Shown: positions 1 through 8,934 of the stretch, piece by piece
Layout of the letters: each line of letters opens with the position of its first letter
How positions within the stretch are numbered: position 1 is the first letter of the stretch
Assembly (NCBI GenBank): GCA_023137315.1
Contig: JAGLPP010000039.1
Coordinates: forward strand, 1-40,016
Origin: Bacteriovoracaceae bacterium
GTDB lineage: Bacteria; Bdellovibrionota; Bacteriovoracia; Bacteriovoracales; Bacteriovoracaceae
DNA: 40,016 nt
Direction: 5' to 3'
Made by a program: the position numbers and the translations under genes
The notes under the pieces: generated by a model
Told to the model about the DNA's origin: nothing
The model's database searches: none
The model's input: the letters and a program-made list of their open reading frames with translations, nothing else

Positions 1-506
1 TTGCTGACGGGGCAAAAGAAACCGGCAAGAAATATCTTGAATCATTCCTCAAAAAGGAAGACGGTAAAAAAACCGGTTCCGGCCTCGCCTATAAAATAGT
101 CACCGATGGAAAAGGCGAACTTCCGAAGTCTGAAGACACAGTGGAAGTCCACTATCATGGTACTTTGATTGACGGTACCGTTTTTGATTCATCCAAGGAT
201 CGTGGAAAAACCGTCTCCTTTCCTCTCAATAGAGTTATCAAAGGATGGAAGGAAGGTTTGCAACTTATTCGTGAAGGTGGAAAAATCAAACTTGTAATCC
301 CTTCAGACCTCGGTTACGGAGACCAGGGTGCTCCTCCAAAAATTCCAGGTGGTTCAACATTATTATTTGACGTTGAATTAATTAAAATTAAATCAAAGAC
401 CGAGATTGAAAAAGAAAGAAAAATGCAATTTAGCAAATTTAAGGACAAATCAAAAATTGAGGCCCTGACAAAAAAAATAAAGGCAAAACAACTTAAAAAG
501 AAATAA
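1..506 (+). CDS. FKBP-type peptidyl-prolyl cis-trans isomerase, 3' part (5' end outside window)
   Basis: The reading frame is open from base 3 and ends at TAA 504-506, so the gene starts before the window. FKBPs isomerise Xaa-Pro bonds and often act as periplasmic or surface foldases. The visible protein has a Lys-rich helical stretch followed by an FKBP core with the expected signatures: VEVHYHGTLIDGTVFDSS, VIKGWKEGL, IPSDLGYGDQG and IPGGSTLLFDVELI. The last 35 residues are very basic (Lys-rich), an extension beyond the usual end of the FKBP fold. The helical stretch before the core resembles the FkpA/Mip subfamily, but the dimerisation domain and any signal peptide lie outside the window. 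The gene converges on truB and ends just before a bidirectional terminator. The FKBP family is firm; the subfamily is inference. Confidence 0.9.
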   Translation, partial: ADGAKETGKKYLESFLKKEDGKKTGSGLAYKIVTDGKGELPKSEDTVEVHYHGTLIDGTVFDSSKDRGKTVSFPLNRVIKGWKEGLQLIREGGKIKLVIPSDLGYGDQGAPPKIPGGSTLLFDVELIKIKSKTEIEKERKMQFSKFKDKSKIEALTKKIKAKQLKKK

Positions 507-518
507 TTAATACGTTAA

Positions 519-556
519 AGAAAAAAAAAGGGATCATTATGATCCCTTTTTTTTTA
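519..556. terminator. Bidirectional intrinsic terminator between the FKBP gene and truB
   Basis: An A-run, a GGGATCAT/ATGATCCC stem (530-546) and a T-run form a near-perfect palindrome. It reads as a Rho-independent terminator on both strands. It lies between two convergent genes, so it probably ends both the FKBP transcript and the rimP-nusA-infB-rbfA-truB transcript. Confidence 0.9.
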
Positions 557-574
557 GTTAAGCTCAACCAGACA

Positions 575-1543
575 TTATGAAGAGACTATGTTAAATACTG
601 CCTTGAATTCATCATTAACCAGTCTGGATAATCCAACAAGTTTATCATCGTCATCATAAATCCAAAAATAATCACTTCCTGAAAGCACAGTCCCATTGGC
701 ATCATCCAACTGAACATGGCCATCCTGATTAAAACGAAATGGATTTCCATTTTTATATCTTCTTGCCAGCTCACCGGAAATCCCAATCTTCCCAAATGGT
801 AAAATATCCGTGAGCTTCATACCATTGGCCTTAACATCAAATATTTCATCTTTTTCAGGCCATGAATATCTTTTTAGCGAATCGGACATGCTTATATGCC
901 CAATTGATTCCCTGACAAGAGAAATAAGTGTTCCACATGTTCCAAGATATTTAGCAACATCCTGAAAAAGGGTTCTGATATATGTTCCAGAGCTGACACA
1001 AAAACGCATTGACAGGTAAGGAAAGGAATATTTAACCACTTCAATTGCATAAATCTCTCTTCTTACTTCATCCTTTTTTATCTTCACACCTTCTCTTGCC
1101 CATTCATGAAGAGGTCTCCCTTGAAATTTTGAGGCCGAATATTGATGCGGAGACTGCTCATAAGGACCAAGAAATTTTTCCAGAACTGTCTTTTCTATAA
1201 AATCAGCGCTGAATGAAGCAATTGTTTTTTTCAGATATTCCCCGTCATCAATCTTGCGTTCTGGAACAGTAAGATCCCCTGTCTCCGTATAAACCCCCAA
1301 TTTTCCCACTGCCAGGTATGTTTTTGGAAAAAGATCATGAACAAGATTATTTATTCGCGTTGCCCCTGCAATCCCAACCAGCAAAACCCCACATGCAAAC
1401 GGATCAAGAGTACCAAAATGTCCAATTTTTCCAAATCCTGTGTTGAGATTTCTTTTAAAATGTCTTATTACATCATAGGAACTCATACCAACAGGCTTGA
1501 ATACATTAAACACCGCAGGTGGATATAGAATCGGTTTTTTCAT
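575..1543 (-). CDS. truB: tRNA pseudouridine(55) synthase TruB
   Basis: TruB converts U55 to pseudouridine in the T-arm of tRNAs. At 322 residues it has the family's usual length. The N-terminal KPVGMSS motif (17-22) and the catalytic GHFGTLDPFACGVL segment (41-54, nucleophile Asp47) are both present. A C-terminal portion of about 80 residues would correspond to the PUA-like domain. It is the last gene of the rimP-nusA-infB-rbfA-truB cluster. Its ATG overlaps the rbfA stop (TGATG, 1541-1545) and I see no Shine-Dalgarno of its own, so it is probably translated by coupling to rbfA. It ends just before the bidirectional terminator at 519-556. Confidence 0.97.
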   Translation of the reverse strand: MKKPILYPPAVFNVFKPVGMSSYDVIRHFKRNLNTGFGKIGHFGTLDPFACGVLLVGIAGATRINNLVHDLFPKTYLAVGKLGVYTETGDLTVPERKIDDGEYLKKTIASFSADFIEKTVLEKFLGPYEQSPHQYSASKFQGRPLHEWAREGVKIKKDEVRREIYAIEVVKYSFPYLSMRFCVSSGTYIRTLFQDVAKYLGTCGTLISLVRESIGHISMSDSLKRYSWPEKDEIFDVKANGMKLTDILPFGKIGISGELARRYKNGNPFRFNQDGHVQLDDANGTVLSGSDYFWIYDDDDKLVGLSRLVNDEFKAVFNIVSS

Positions 1544-1920
1544 CAGGAGGTTTGACTACCGGTATGTTTTCCTCTTCCGGCCTCTTCATCGAGGATTTCA
1601 GAAATTGCCTTTTCAGATTCAAACTGTGAATCATAAACAAAATTAAGTTCTGGTGTATGACGAATTTTCAAGGTCTTTGCAAGCATGGAACGAATTTTTC
1701 CACGAACTTTTGAAAACGCTATTTCTGCTTCAACCTTGATATCTGAATCAAATGTATCCCAATAAACTTTAGCATGGGAATAATCAGACGAAATCTCCAC
1801 TTTTGTAACTGAAACAAATTTCAAGCGCGAATCACGCATATGCGTCCTTAGAAACACATTTACGTCATGCAAGATACGTTCTTCGATTTTTTCCTTTTTG
1901 AATGGTCTCTTTCCGCTCAT
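1543..1920 (-). CDS. rbfA: 30S ribosome-binding factor RbfA
   Basis: RbfA is a small KH-fold protein that binds the immature 30S subunit and helps 16S rRNA maturation and cold adaptation. The 125-residue length fits. Family features visible are the basic N-terminus, the LKFVSVTKVEISSDYSHAKVY strand region, and the IRSMLAKTLKIRHTPELNFVYD region in the second half. The stop overlaps the truB start. The ATG at 1920 is preceded by GAGGA, and the infB stop lies 8 bases upstream. The order infB-rbfA-truB is the widespread bacterial arrangement and supports the call. Confidence 0.96.
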   Translation of the reverse strand: MSGKRPFKKEKIEERILHDVNVFLRTHMRDSRLKFVSVTKVEISSDYSHAKVYWDTFDSDIKVEAEIAFSKVRGKIRSMLAKTLKIRHTPELNFVYDSQFESEKAISEILDEEAGRGKHTGSQTS

Positions 1921-1928
1921 TACATCCT

Positions 1929-4670
1929 CTACGAGGTCATCGAAATTCCAACTTCATCCAACGATCTCTTTCTTTCCTCTTTAACATAGGCTTCAAACAC
2001 ATCGTTCAGTTTTATATCATTAAAATTCTCAAGACCAATACCGCATTCGTATCCATTGTTAACTTCCTTCACATCATCCTTAAATCGTTTCAGCGAAGAC
2101 ATCAATCCATCAAAAACAATCTTGCCTTGTCGAAGCAGTCTTATTTTACATCCACGTTTTATTTTTCCATCAATGACAAGCGATCCTGCAATCGTTCCAA
2201 TTTTTGGCACTGCAAACGTATCACGTACCTCTGCACGACCGATATAAACCTCTTTGAATTCAGGTTCAAGTATACCCTCAAGTGCAAATTTCACATCATT
2301 AATCAGCTCATAAATAATGGAGTAGGTTTTTATATCAACACCTTTTTCCACAGCAAGCCTTCTTGCGGAGGTAATCGGCCTCATGTTGAATCCTATAATA
2401 AATCCTTTTGCTTCACCTGCAAGCATTACATCACTGTCACTTATGGCACCTACACCACCTCCAATCACTTGTACGCCAACCTCATTATTATCCAATGCTT
2501 CCAAAGAACCCTTGATTGCCTCATAGGAACCCTGAACATCGGAACGAACAATAAGCTTGAGTATCTTTTTCTCCTCTCCTTCTCCAGAATAGGTTGCAAA
2601 AAAATCCTCCAGGGAAACTGTCTTTTTGCTGGCCTGAATTTCGTTGTCTTTACGTTCCTGAATACGGTTGGCAACGACCTTTTTAGCCTCCCTTTCATTT
2701 TTTACAGCATGAAGATCATCTCCAGGTTGCGGTGCCTGATTAAGTCCGAGGATCTGCACAGGTTGAGACGTAACTGCTTTATTTATCTGTTCTCCCAGAT
2801 GATCCATCAGATTTCTGGCACGCCCAGAGGACTCACCAACAACAATGCTGTCACCTTTTTTAAGTGTTCCCTTTTGAATAAGAATTGTGGCCACAGGTCC
2901 ACGTCCCTGCTCGACTCTGGCCTCTATGACAACTCCTTCCGCTCTGCCATCGGTTTCAGCTCGAAGGTCCATAATCTCAGCTTGAAGCATTATGGATTCC
3001 AACAACTCATCAACTCCATCACCTTTAAGGGCCGAAATTGGAACACACTGTGTTTGACCACCCCACTCTTCTGGAGCAAGATCGTAGTCTGCAAGCTGGG
3101 TTTTTATTCTATCAAGGTTCACACCCTCTTTATCAATCTTGTTGATGGCAACAATGACTGGAACTTCAGACTCGCGACAAAATTTTATTGATTCAATCGT
3201 CTGAGGCATAATTCCGTCATCCGCAGACACAATCAAAACCACAATGTCCGTAACCTGCGCACCTCGCTGCCTGATAGTACTAAAGGCGGCGTGTCCCGGA
3301 GTATCAAGAAAAGTGATACTCCTTCCTTTTACTTCGACTTGATAAGCACCGACATGTTGAGTTATTCCACCGGCTTCCCCTTGGACGACCTTGGTGTCTC
3401 TTATATAATCAAGAAGTGTTGTTTTACCATGATCGACATGTCCCATAATAGTAACAATTGGATCACGTAAGGGAAGTTTGTTTATTTCTTCCTCGGAAAT
3501 TTCCTCATTACCCAAAATCTCATTCTCGTCAAAGGCTTTATCCTCCACCCTATAATTATATAAATCTACAATCTCGGTTGCGAGAATAAGTCCTACATAA
3601 TCATCAGGCTTGATCAAAAGATTAATATCAAGTACCTGATCTGCCAGATCCTTAAACTTAACACCCAATTTGTGTGCCAGTTCGTTAGTAAGACATCCCT
3701 TATGAACATAAATAACCCGCTTGGATTCCTTAATCTCCGACGATTGTGCATCCCTTGTCGGTCCAACATAAAACTTCTTTCTCTTAACCTGTGTATAAAG
3801 TGGTTTTCCAGTACCCGACAGTGCCGCATATGACTTTAATTCCGCTTCCGCCCTTTGCTGCACAATTTGCTGGGATTTGGTAACTCCTCCTGCCTGAACT
3901 TTTCCGGACATTATTGAGGCCAGTCCACCCATTCTCTTGCGCGTCGCTTTCTGCTCAGTTGATGATTCGTCTGTACCATCGCCCGTCTTCTTCTGCGCCT
4001 TCACTCCCGCCTCTTCACCTTCTTTCTTCTCCACCTTTTCTTTTTTCGGTGGGATATAGACTGGGGTAAATTTATGAACCTTTTCACGATAAACACTTTT
4101 CTGCTCTTGTTCTTGTTTCTTCTCTGGCTCGTCGCTTATCGCCGTTTCCTCTTTATTTTCCGGTCTAGCAACAACCCTTAGACCATGACTTTTATCCCCT
4201 GCTTCAATTTCAGGTGATATTTCCTGTTCAGTCTGAGAAACCTCATCCTGCCGCTCTTCGGCCATAACAACCTGATCCTGATCAATCGCTGTCGTTACAT
4301 TTTCATCATCAACCTGTTCCTCTGAAGGCTTTCTTCTGATAACAGTCTTCTTTCTAATTGTCGTTTTCTTGGATGCATCATCCTCATCCTTTTTCGGTGT
4401 CTTCGCACCACCTTTGGTGGCGACAACCTTGCTCTCGACAGTCTTCTTTTTTGTAACTGCTTTCCTCTTTTTAACCGTTTTTTTCTTTACTGGCACTTCG
4501 TCCTTGCCCTCTTTTCCAGACTTGAACAATTCCATCACTTTCTCTAACTGCTCATCAGAAAGTTCGGTCATATGATTTCTTACAGTAAATCCATTGGACT
4601 TTAAATTCTCCACTAGCTCCAGAGGTTTCATATTAAAATCTTTAGCCAGCTCGAAAATCTTTTTTGGCAT
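1929..4670 (-). CDS. infB: Translation initiation factor IF-2
   Basis: IF-2 is the GTPase that brings fMet-tRNA to the 30S subunit and promotes subunit joining. The 913-residue protein has an N-terminal IF2_N helical domain (about 1-50) and a long, highly charged Lys/Glu/Thr-rich linker (about 60-300). A second IF2_N-like module (about 320-375) comes next. The G domain starts near residue 405 with GHVDHGKTT (G1), DTPGHAAF (G3) and NKID (G4), followed by the beta-barrel and C-terminal initiator-tRNA binding domains. The ATG is preceded by GGGAG. It lies between nusA and rbfA. The linker is low-complexity and is likely to be the most variable part between strains. Confidence 0.98.
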   Translation of the reverse strand: MPKKIFELAKDFNMKPLELVENLKSNGFTVRNHMTELSDEQLEKVMELFKSGKEGKDEVPVKKKTVKKRKAVTKKKTVESKVVATKGGAKTPKKDEDDASKKTTIRKKTVIRRKPSEEQVDDENVTTAIDQDQVVMAEERQDEVSQTEQEISPEIEAGDKSHGLRVVARPENKEETAISDEPEKKQEQEQKSVYREKVHKFTPVYIPPKKEKVEKKEGEEAGVKAQKKTGDGTDESSTEQKATRKRMGGLASIMSGKVQAGGVTKSQQIVQQRAEAELKSYAALSGTGKPLYTQVKRKKFYVGPTRDAQSSEIKESKRVIYVHKGCLTNELAHKLGVKFKDLADQVLDINLLIKPDDYVGLILATEIVDLYNYRVEDKAFDENEILGNEEISEEEINKLPLRDPIVTIMGHVDHGKTTLLDYIRDTKVVQGEAGGITQHVGAYQVEVKGRSITFLDTPGHAAFSTIRQRGAQVTDIVVLIVSADDGIMPQTIESIKFCRESEVPVIVAINKIDKEGVNLDRIKTQLADYDLAPEEWGGQTQCVPISALKGDGVDELLESIMLQAEIMDLRAETDGRAEGVVIEARVEQGRGPVATILIQKGTLKKGDSIVVGESSGRARNLMDHLGEQINKAVTSQPVQILGLNQAPQPGDDLHAVKNEREAKKVVANRIQERKDNEIQASKKTVSLEDFFATYSGEGEEKKILKLIVRSDVQGSYEAIKGSLEALDNNEVGVQVIGGGVGAISDSDVMLAGEAKGFIIGFNMRPITSARRLAVEKGVDIKTYSIIYELINDVKFALEGILEPEFKEVYIGRAEVRDTFAVPKIGTIAGSLVIDGKIKRGCKIRLLRQGKIVFDGLMSSLKRFKDDVKEVNNGYECGIGLENFNDIKLNDVFEAYVKEERKRSLDEVGISMTS

Positions 4671-4709
4671 TATATACTCCCAAAATTATTTTTACTCTAC
4701 TTAATTTCG

Positions 4710-6122
4710 TCACTTCAACTTGAATGCTGCAAGTTCTTCTCTTAATCTTCTTTCAGCTTCAGAAAACTTGTCCTTCTGATCAACATCACCAAATGCACCT
4801 TGCTGATGAACCATACCACTATATGCCGGTACGGCTGAAGCCGATACAAGTTCCTCCTCCTCTTCCGGAGCGAGAATAACTTCACCCTTATCAATCAAAT
4901 CCTTTGTGGCATCAATAATTGTCCCGGCCACTGTCTCATCAATTTCCAAGACCCTGACAAGGTCAACAACTTCCATCGCAACCAGATCTCCAATATTCAT
5001 AATACCTTCCTGAACCAGAACCTGTGCTGCCGTATCTGTCACATTGGGAATCTGCACAAGGTTTTCAACGGCCTTTTTTATTTTTTCCTGAAGTTTGGTC
5101 TTGGAGATAATGTTTACTCTGTGACTACTAAGCATGGAAGCAAGCCGTACATTTTGTCCTTTTCTTCCAATGGCCAATGCAAGCTGATCCTCTTCCACGA
5201 TAACATCCATCGAATTTTCCTCTGAATTAAGCATAATATTGGAAATTTCAGCAGGTGCCAAGGCCGCACGGGCAAATGTCACCAGATCCTCTGACCATCT
5301 GACAATATCAATTTTTTCACCTTGAAGTTCATTAACTATATTTTGAACCCTGGAGCCCTTCATTCCAACACAGGCACCAACTGGATCAATATCCTTGTCT
5401 GTGGAGACGACAGCAATCTTCGCCCTGTACCCCGGCTCCCTTGCAGCAGACATTATTTCAATAGTACCATCCTGTATTTCCGGTACCTCAACTTCAAACA
5501 ACTTAACCAGAAACATCGGACAGGTTCTTGAAAGCCTTATTTCCGGGCCTTTATTGGTCATAACAACCTCTGAAAGATACGCTTGAATCCGATCACCTGT
5601 TTTAAAATTTTCACCGGGAATGATTTCTCTTCTGGGAATAATTGCATCTGCCTTACCCAAATCAACTACAATGTGACCCCTCTCATAACGTCTTGCAATT
5701 CCTGTAATGAGTTCACCTTCACGATGTTTGAATTCTGCAAAAAGGATTTCCCTTTCAGCATCACGAACTTTTTGGAAAATAATCTGTCTTGCTGTCTGAA
5801 CATCAACTCTTGTGAAGTTAGGATTTTCAATTCTAATACCCAATTGATCTCCGATCTGAGCGTCCTCATTAAGTCCTTTGGCAGCCTCAAGATCTATTTC
5901 AATAATCGGGTCCTTAACATGATCCACCACATTCTTGTATTGATATATCTCAACATCGTCATCTTCCGAATTGTATCTGGTTTCATATTCTCCCTGAATT
6001 CCGTATTTCTTTCTTGCGGTAACAAGGAATGCCTGCTCGATAGCGTTGATTACAACATCCTTTTCCACTCCTCTTTCCCTGCCTAAAGCTTCGATTACTC
6101 TTCCAAGTTCAGAAAAATTCAT
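4710..6122 (-). CDS. nusA: Transcription termination/antitermination factor NusA
   Basis: NusA binds RNA polymerase and nascent RNA, modulating pausing, intrinsic termination and antitermination. The 470-residue protein has the N-terminal polymerase-binding domain (1-~125), an S1 domain (about 135-200), KH1 with GMKGSRVQNIVNEL, and KH2 with AIGRKGQNVRLASML. A C-terminal helix-hairpin-helix/acidic-repeat-like region follows (about 350-410), then a charged tail. The start has AAGAGGA six bases upstream. It follows rimP with a 10-base gap. In E. coli NusA autoregulates its own operon, which is relevant because a terminator abuts rimP here (6667-6700). Confidence 0.97.
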   Translation of the reverse strand: MNFSELGRVIEALGRERGVEKDVVINAIEQAFLVTARKKYGIQGEYETRYNSEDDDVEIYQYKNVVDHVKDPIIEIDLEAAKGLNEDAQIGDQLGIRIENPNFTRVDVQTARQIIFQKVRDAEREILFAEFKHREGELITGIARRYERGHIVVDLGKADAIIPRREIIPGENFKTGDRIQAYLSEVVMTNKGPEIRLSRTCPMFLVKLFEVEVPEIQDGTIEIMSAAREPGYRAKIAVVSTDKDIDPVGACVGMKGSRVQNIVNELQGEKIDIVRWSEDLVTFARAALAPAEISNIMLNSEENSMDVIVEEDQLALAIGRKGQNVRLASMLSSHRVNIISKTKLQEKIKKAVENLVQIPNVTDTAAQVLVQEGIMNIGDLVAMEVVDLVRVLEIDETVAGTIIDATKDLIDKGEVILAPEEEEELVSASAVPAYSGMVHQQGAFGDVDQKDKFSEAERRLREELAAFKLK

Positions 6123-6132
6123 AATAATCCTC

Positions 6133-6657
6133 TTATTTGAAATTTATATTTGGTGATAAATTAGCCTTCTTAATATTTTCAAAATCCAGCCCAAAACTAA
6201 AATTTTCATATGTAAGTTTTATTCCTTCATCTGTGACATCACCCAGTATGCCTTTTATTTTTCTACCGGATAATTCTTTTGGCAAATTTTCACTCCCCGA
6301 AATATCCATTTTAGATAAATCACTTCTTAAAACAAGGGCGATCTCCCTACCCTTTGCCCTCTGGAAATGCTCAACCGTTCTTAGTTTTCTGAATATTCCA
6401 GGCGAAGAAACTTCCAACCTTAACTCGGGTGGCATCCAGTCCTCAGACTCAATATACGTTGTTAATCCCTTGTCCACACGAACACATTCATCCAACTGCG
6501 CCGTATCCGTCTCATCATTAATGATGTATAACCGAAGCAGATGACTTGAGGGCACGTATTCAATATCATACAATGCAAGACCCTGCTCCATAACTATTCC
6601 ACGACACAATTCGAAAAAACGCCTCTCCAATCCGGTCGCTTCCCTACCAATATCCAT
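6133..6657 (-). CDS. rimP: Ribosome maturation factor RimP
   Basis: RimP assists 30S maturation, notably of the pseudoknot/S12 region. The 174-residue length is typical. Family signatures include the early YDIEYVPSSHLLRLYI segment, CVRVDKGLTTYIE, and LRLEVSSPGIFRKLRTVEHFQRAKGREI with its conserved SSPG...R.L motif. It is the first gene of the nusA operon, 10 bases before nusA. The Shine-Dalgarno (AGGAAG, 6661-6666) directly follows the U-tract of an intrinsic terminator (6667-6700). I therefore find no room for a promoter between that terminator and the start codon. Confidence 0.95.
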   Translation of the reverse strand: MDIGREATGLERRFFELCRGIVMEQGLALYDIEYVPSSHLLRLYIINDETDTAQLDECVRVDKGLTTYIESEDWMPPELRLEVSSPGIFRKLRTVEHFQRAKGREIALVLRSDLSKMDISGSENLPKELSGRKIKGILGDVTDEGIKLTYENFSFGLDFENIKKANLSPNINFK

Positions 6658-6666
6658 ACTCTTCCT

Positions 6667-6700
6667 AAAAAAAAAGGCGGAGTTTAAAGAAAATTCCGCC
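6667..6700 (-). terminator. Intrinsic terminator/attenuator immediately upstream of rimP
   Basis: On the minus strand a GGCGGA/TCCGCC stem, extended by three A-T pairs after one mismatch, is followed by nine T residues. The T-run ends right at the rimP Shine-Dalgarno. It would end the transcript of the upstream gene (6858-7421). Because it lies only about 9 bases from the rimP ATG, it also controls entry of polymerase into the whole rimP-nusA-infB-rbfA-truB operon. The hairpin and T-run are seen; the attenuation role is inference. Confidence 0.85.
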
Positions 6701-6857
6701 CATAAAAAATCAACTGTTTAAGGACTATGTATCTCTATCAGTATTCAAACAAAATTGCAATAATATATGGCAAAAGAAGAAAATCATGATCTGAGCATTT
6801 TTCCCAAGCCACAGGTCATAAAAGCCCTTTTTCTAAATATATTTTATCTGGCCCGAA

Positions 6858-7421
6858 TCATTTTTTGACTTTAATGTAGACATGGTGATCCAACTTCCTG
6901 TCCAGCGTAAGAATATAGAGTTTGACAGACTCCTTGATTATCTCTTTTTTGTTACCTTGGTCGCTTCCAGTACTACCTTCCCATCTGCCGGAAAATCTAT
7001 CCAAAAAAAACGTTTCCATCGCAACAAGTATTTTTATTCGACTCAATTTTTTTTCATCGGAAATTAAACATTTTTTGAGTTTTTCCTTTTCCATGCCATT
7101 GTTATTCAAAAGTACTTTCCGTTTTTCAACAGTCAATTGGACTTTTTTAAGTCTGATCATTTTTTCAAGTCTGTCATCTTTGATTTTTGTCCACGTCCTA
7201 TTGAAGAAATTTCCATCAATCTCCAGGGAATGGAGCAGGATTGAATCAGGAATCAAACAACTGAAATTTTTCAAATCAACAAGGGAAACCTCAATATCTG
7301 ATTGAAAAAAAACACGATCTTCAATCCGAAAAACAGCATGATCCGAAATAGTGGCTTCCTGACAAAAGACATGTACGTTCATCGAAAAAAGAAAAACACA
7401 TGTTATCGTAAAAATACGCAT
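6858..7421 (-). CDS. Exported hypothetical protein, weakly SurA-N-terminus-like
   Basis: The 187-residue protein starts with a clear signal peptide (about 1-20, ending VHVFCQEA). The first mature segment, HAVFRIEDRVFFQSDIEVSLVD, resembles the opening strand-helix of SurA/PpiC-type periplasmic chaperones (usually an 'initAVVNdevItqsDv' pattern), but no rotamase domain follows. The middle is rich in Lys and Leu and probably helical. It follows the TPR/winged-helix regulator with a 15-base gap and is likely co-transcribed with it, ending at the terminator before rimP. I do not recognise a definite family; a chaperone-like periplasmic role is only a guess. Confidence 0.6.
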   Translation of the reverse strand: MRIFTITCVFLFSMNVHVFCQEATISDHAVFRIEDRVFFQSDIEVSLVDLKNFSCLIPDSILLHSLEIDGNFFNRTWTKIKDDRLEKMIRLKKVQLTVEKRKVLLNNNGMEKEKLKKCLISDEKKLSRIKILVAMETFFLDRFSGRWEGSTGSDQGNKKEIIKESVKLYILTLDRKLDHHVYIKVKK

Positions 7422-7436
7422 CCATCCACCAACCTG

Positions 7437-8702
7437 TTAAACTGGAGAACTTAAATCAACATTGGCAATGGTATTTGAGAAGTTTGCCTTACTTTCCATA
7501 TGAAAACGGATCTTAACCACAGAATTGAATGTATAACCATCCTTGCTTCTAAGAATATATTTGCGCCTGTCATCCTTGTTGTTTTTTGGCTCAATAAGCT
7601 TTCGAAGCCGACTGACACTTGTATAAATAAGCTTATCATGGATAAGCGGATTATATTCATCCTTCCACACGGCTTTTGCCAATTGCTCCTTGTCAAAAGA
7701 AGTTCCAGGATTTCTCGCAAGCAAAAAAAGTATCTCAAGAAGAATAAAACGATGCTTGAAATCAATAATTCCAAGAAATTTTTCCCTGATCTTGCGATTC
7801 GTTTTATCGAGATAAAGATCAACACTGCTGTCATTAACCTCTTCAATTTCGCTTCTAAGGATGTTGTACAGACGTTTAAACGTTTGCGGATCAGCTATAT
7901 TACGGGCCAGTTCGAAAAACAAAAGAGCATTATCGTATTCTCCCATATTCTTATATGCGGTCCCCTTTCCAAGTAGAACGTATCCATACAGATTCCAACA
8001 TTTCTTGGCCTGAAGAATATTGTTTGCATTTCCGAAAGACACCAACGCTTTTTGATACTCACCAAGTTCAACATATATCTTACCAAGAAGGAGGTACATG
8101 GAACCCTGAAGATAGGATTTATCAATAATCTTAAGAAGTTCATTGAGCTGGGAAACATAATCCATCGCCAACTTATAATCCCCTTCAAGATACTTGTTTG
8201 TAGCCAGTGATAACAAACACTTTGAAAGAAGCTCAGGATTATTTTCCTCTTTTGATTTTTTATATGCCAGCAGAAAATTCTTCTCCGCGTCAAGAAAATT
8301 CCCCATGTAATTGCCAAGCACTCCCAAATGATAAAAATACTCCGAATTAAGATTATCCATCACTCCGGTCAAACCTTCAGCAACCTCTCTGGCCAATTCT
8401 ATGTATTTCTTGGCCTTCTCATCTTCCAACCCTTCAGAAGCGATCCTGATCAAAAAACCAAGTGTTTTTAAAATTACAAAATGATCCTCTGACTTGTTGG
8501 AACACTTTAATGCTTTGACGAAATTTTCCTCAGCCTTATCCAAGTCAGACTTATCGTAATAAATTTTGGCAAGATTATAGAAGGCCCTTCCAACCTCGGA
8601 CTTGTTTGGGACTGGTCCATCCGGAACAGCAAATCCCTCATAATATCCTAAAAATGCAAACGAAGGATCATCAATTTCCAGGTCTTTCAGAATTTCTTTC
8701 AT
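7437..8702 (-). CDS. TPR-repeat protein with C-terminal OmpR-type winged-helix domain
   Basis: The 421-residue protein begins with a string of tetratricopeptide-like repeats (about 35-300). Examples are the GRAFYNLAKIYYDKSDLDKAEENF and GSMYLLLGKIYVELGEYQKALVSF units. The C-terminal part (about 310-405) looks like a winged-helix Trans_reg_C domain: LLEILFLLARNPGTSFDKEQLAKAVW, then LIYTSVSRLRKLIEP and a final YILRSKDGYTF hairpin. This domain order (TPR then DNA-binding, without a receiver domain) suggests a transcription regulator controlled by protein contacts. It has no signal peptide, so it is cytoplasmic. It is divergent from thrS and probably co-transcribed with the exported protein downstream. 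Its targets are unknown. Confidence 0.8.
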   Translation of the reverse strand: MKEILKDLEIDDPSFAFLGYYEGFAVPDGPVPNKSEVGRAFYNLAKIYYDKSDLDKAEENFVKALKCSNKSEDHFVILKTLGFLIRIASEGLEDEKAKKYIELAREVAEGLTGVMDNLNSEYFYHLGVLGNYMGNFLDAEKNFLLAYKKSKEENNPELLSKCLLSLATNKYLEGDYKLAMDYVSQLNELLKIIDKSYLQGSMYLLLGKIYVELGEYQKALVSFGNANNILQAKKCWNLYGYVLLGKGTAYKNMGEYDNALLFFELARNIADPQTFKRLYNILRSEIEEVNDSSVDLYLDKTNRKIREKFLGIIDFKHRFILLEILFLLARNPGTSFDKEQLAKAVWKDEYNPLIHDKLIYTSVSRLRKLIEPKNNKDDRRKYILRSKDGYTFNSVVKIRFHMESKANFSNTIANVDLSSPV

Positions 8703-8805
8703 AAGTTCTTACTCCAAAAACTCAATTCACAAATCATCGCGACAGTGCCTACACCGCAATCACTCGTACCACGGTTACGCGCTATAAGTCAAAAAATCTT
8801 ACATC

Positions 8806-8819
8806 TCCAAATATTTGGA
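8806..8819. promoter_or_regulatory. 14-bp perfect palindrome between the TPR regulator gene and thrS
   Basis: TCCAAATATTTGGA is a perfect palindrome. It lies about 13 bases upstream (in the regulator's direction) of a TTGACT at 8787-8792 that could serve as the -35 of the regulator gene, though no good -10 follows. Its position and symmetry are operator-like. Which protein binds it, if any, is unknown. Confidence 0.4.
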
Positions 8820-8854
8820 AAAATGTCCTAAACTGGCAAGTATGATTTAACTTA

Positions 8855-8884
8855 TTGATTTCCAAAGAGAAAATTGGTAACAAT
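8855..8884 (+). promoter_or_regulatory. Candidate thrS promoter
   Basis: TTGATT (8855-8860) is followed after 17 bases by TAACAAT (8878-8884). The -35 is fair and the -10 weak. It would give a leader of roughly 45 bases before the thrS ATG, whose GGAG Shine-Dalgarno lies at 8924-8927. The rest of 8703-8934 shows no other convincing element apart from the palindrome at 8806-8819. Confidence 0.35.
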
Positions 8885-8934
8885 GTTAGTTTAGATCATT
8901 ATATATTATTGTAATTTTTTTATGGAGAATACTC

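Noticed and set aside
1902-3191. A 429-codon open frame on the plus strand
   Set aside because: It lies antisense to infB, which has unmistakable domains. Its composition is Cys/Phe/Asn-rich and unlike the neighbouring proteins.
5583-6086. A 167-codon open frame on the plus strand opposite nusA
   Set aside because: It is antisense to the well supported N-terminal domain of NusA and has no Shine-Dalgarno or recognisable motif.
8703-8934. Possible T-box or tRNA-like leader before thrS
   Set aside because: No T-box core sequence, no terminator/antiterminator pair and no tRNA-like T-arm or anticodon pattern is present; only the palindrome and a weak promoter can be supported.
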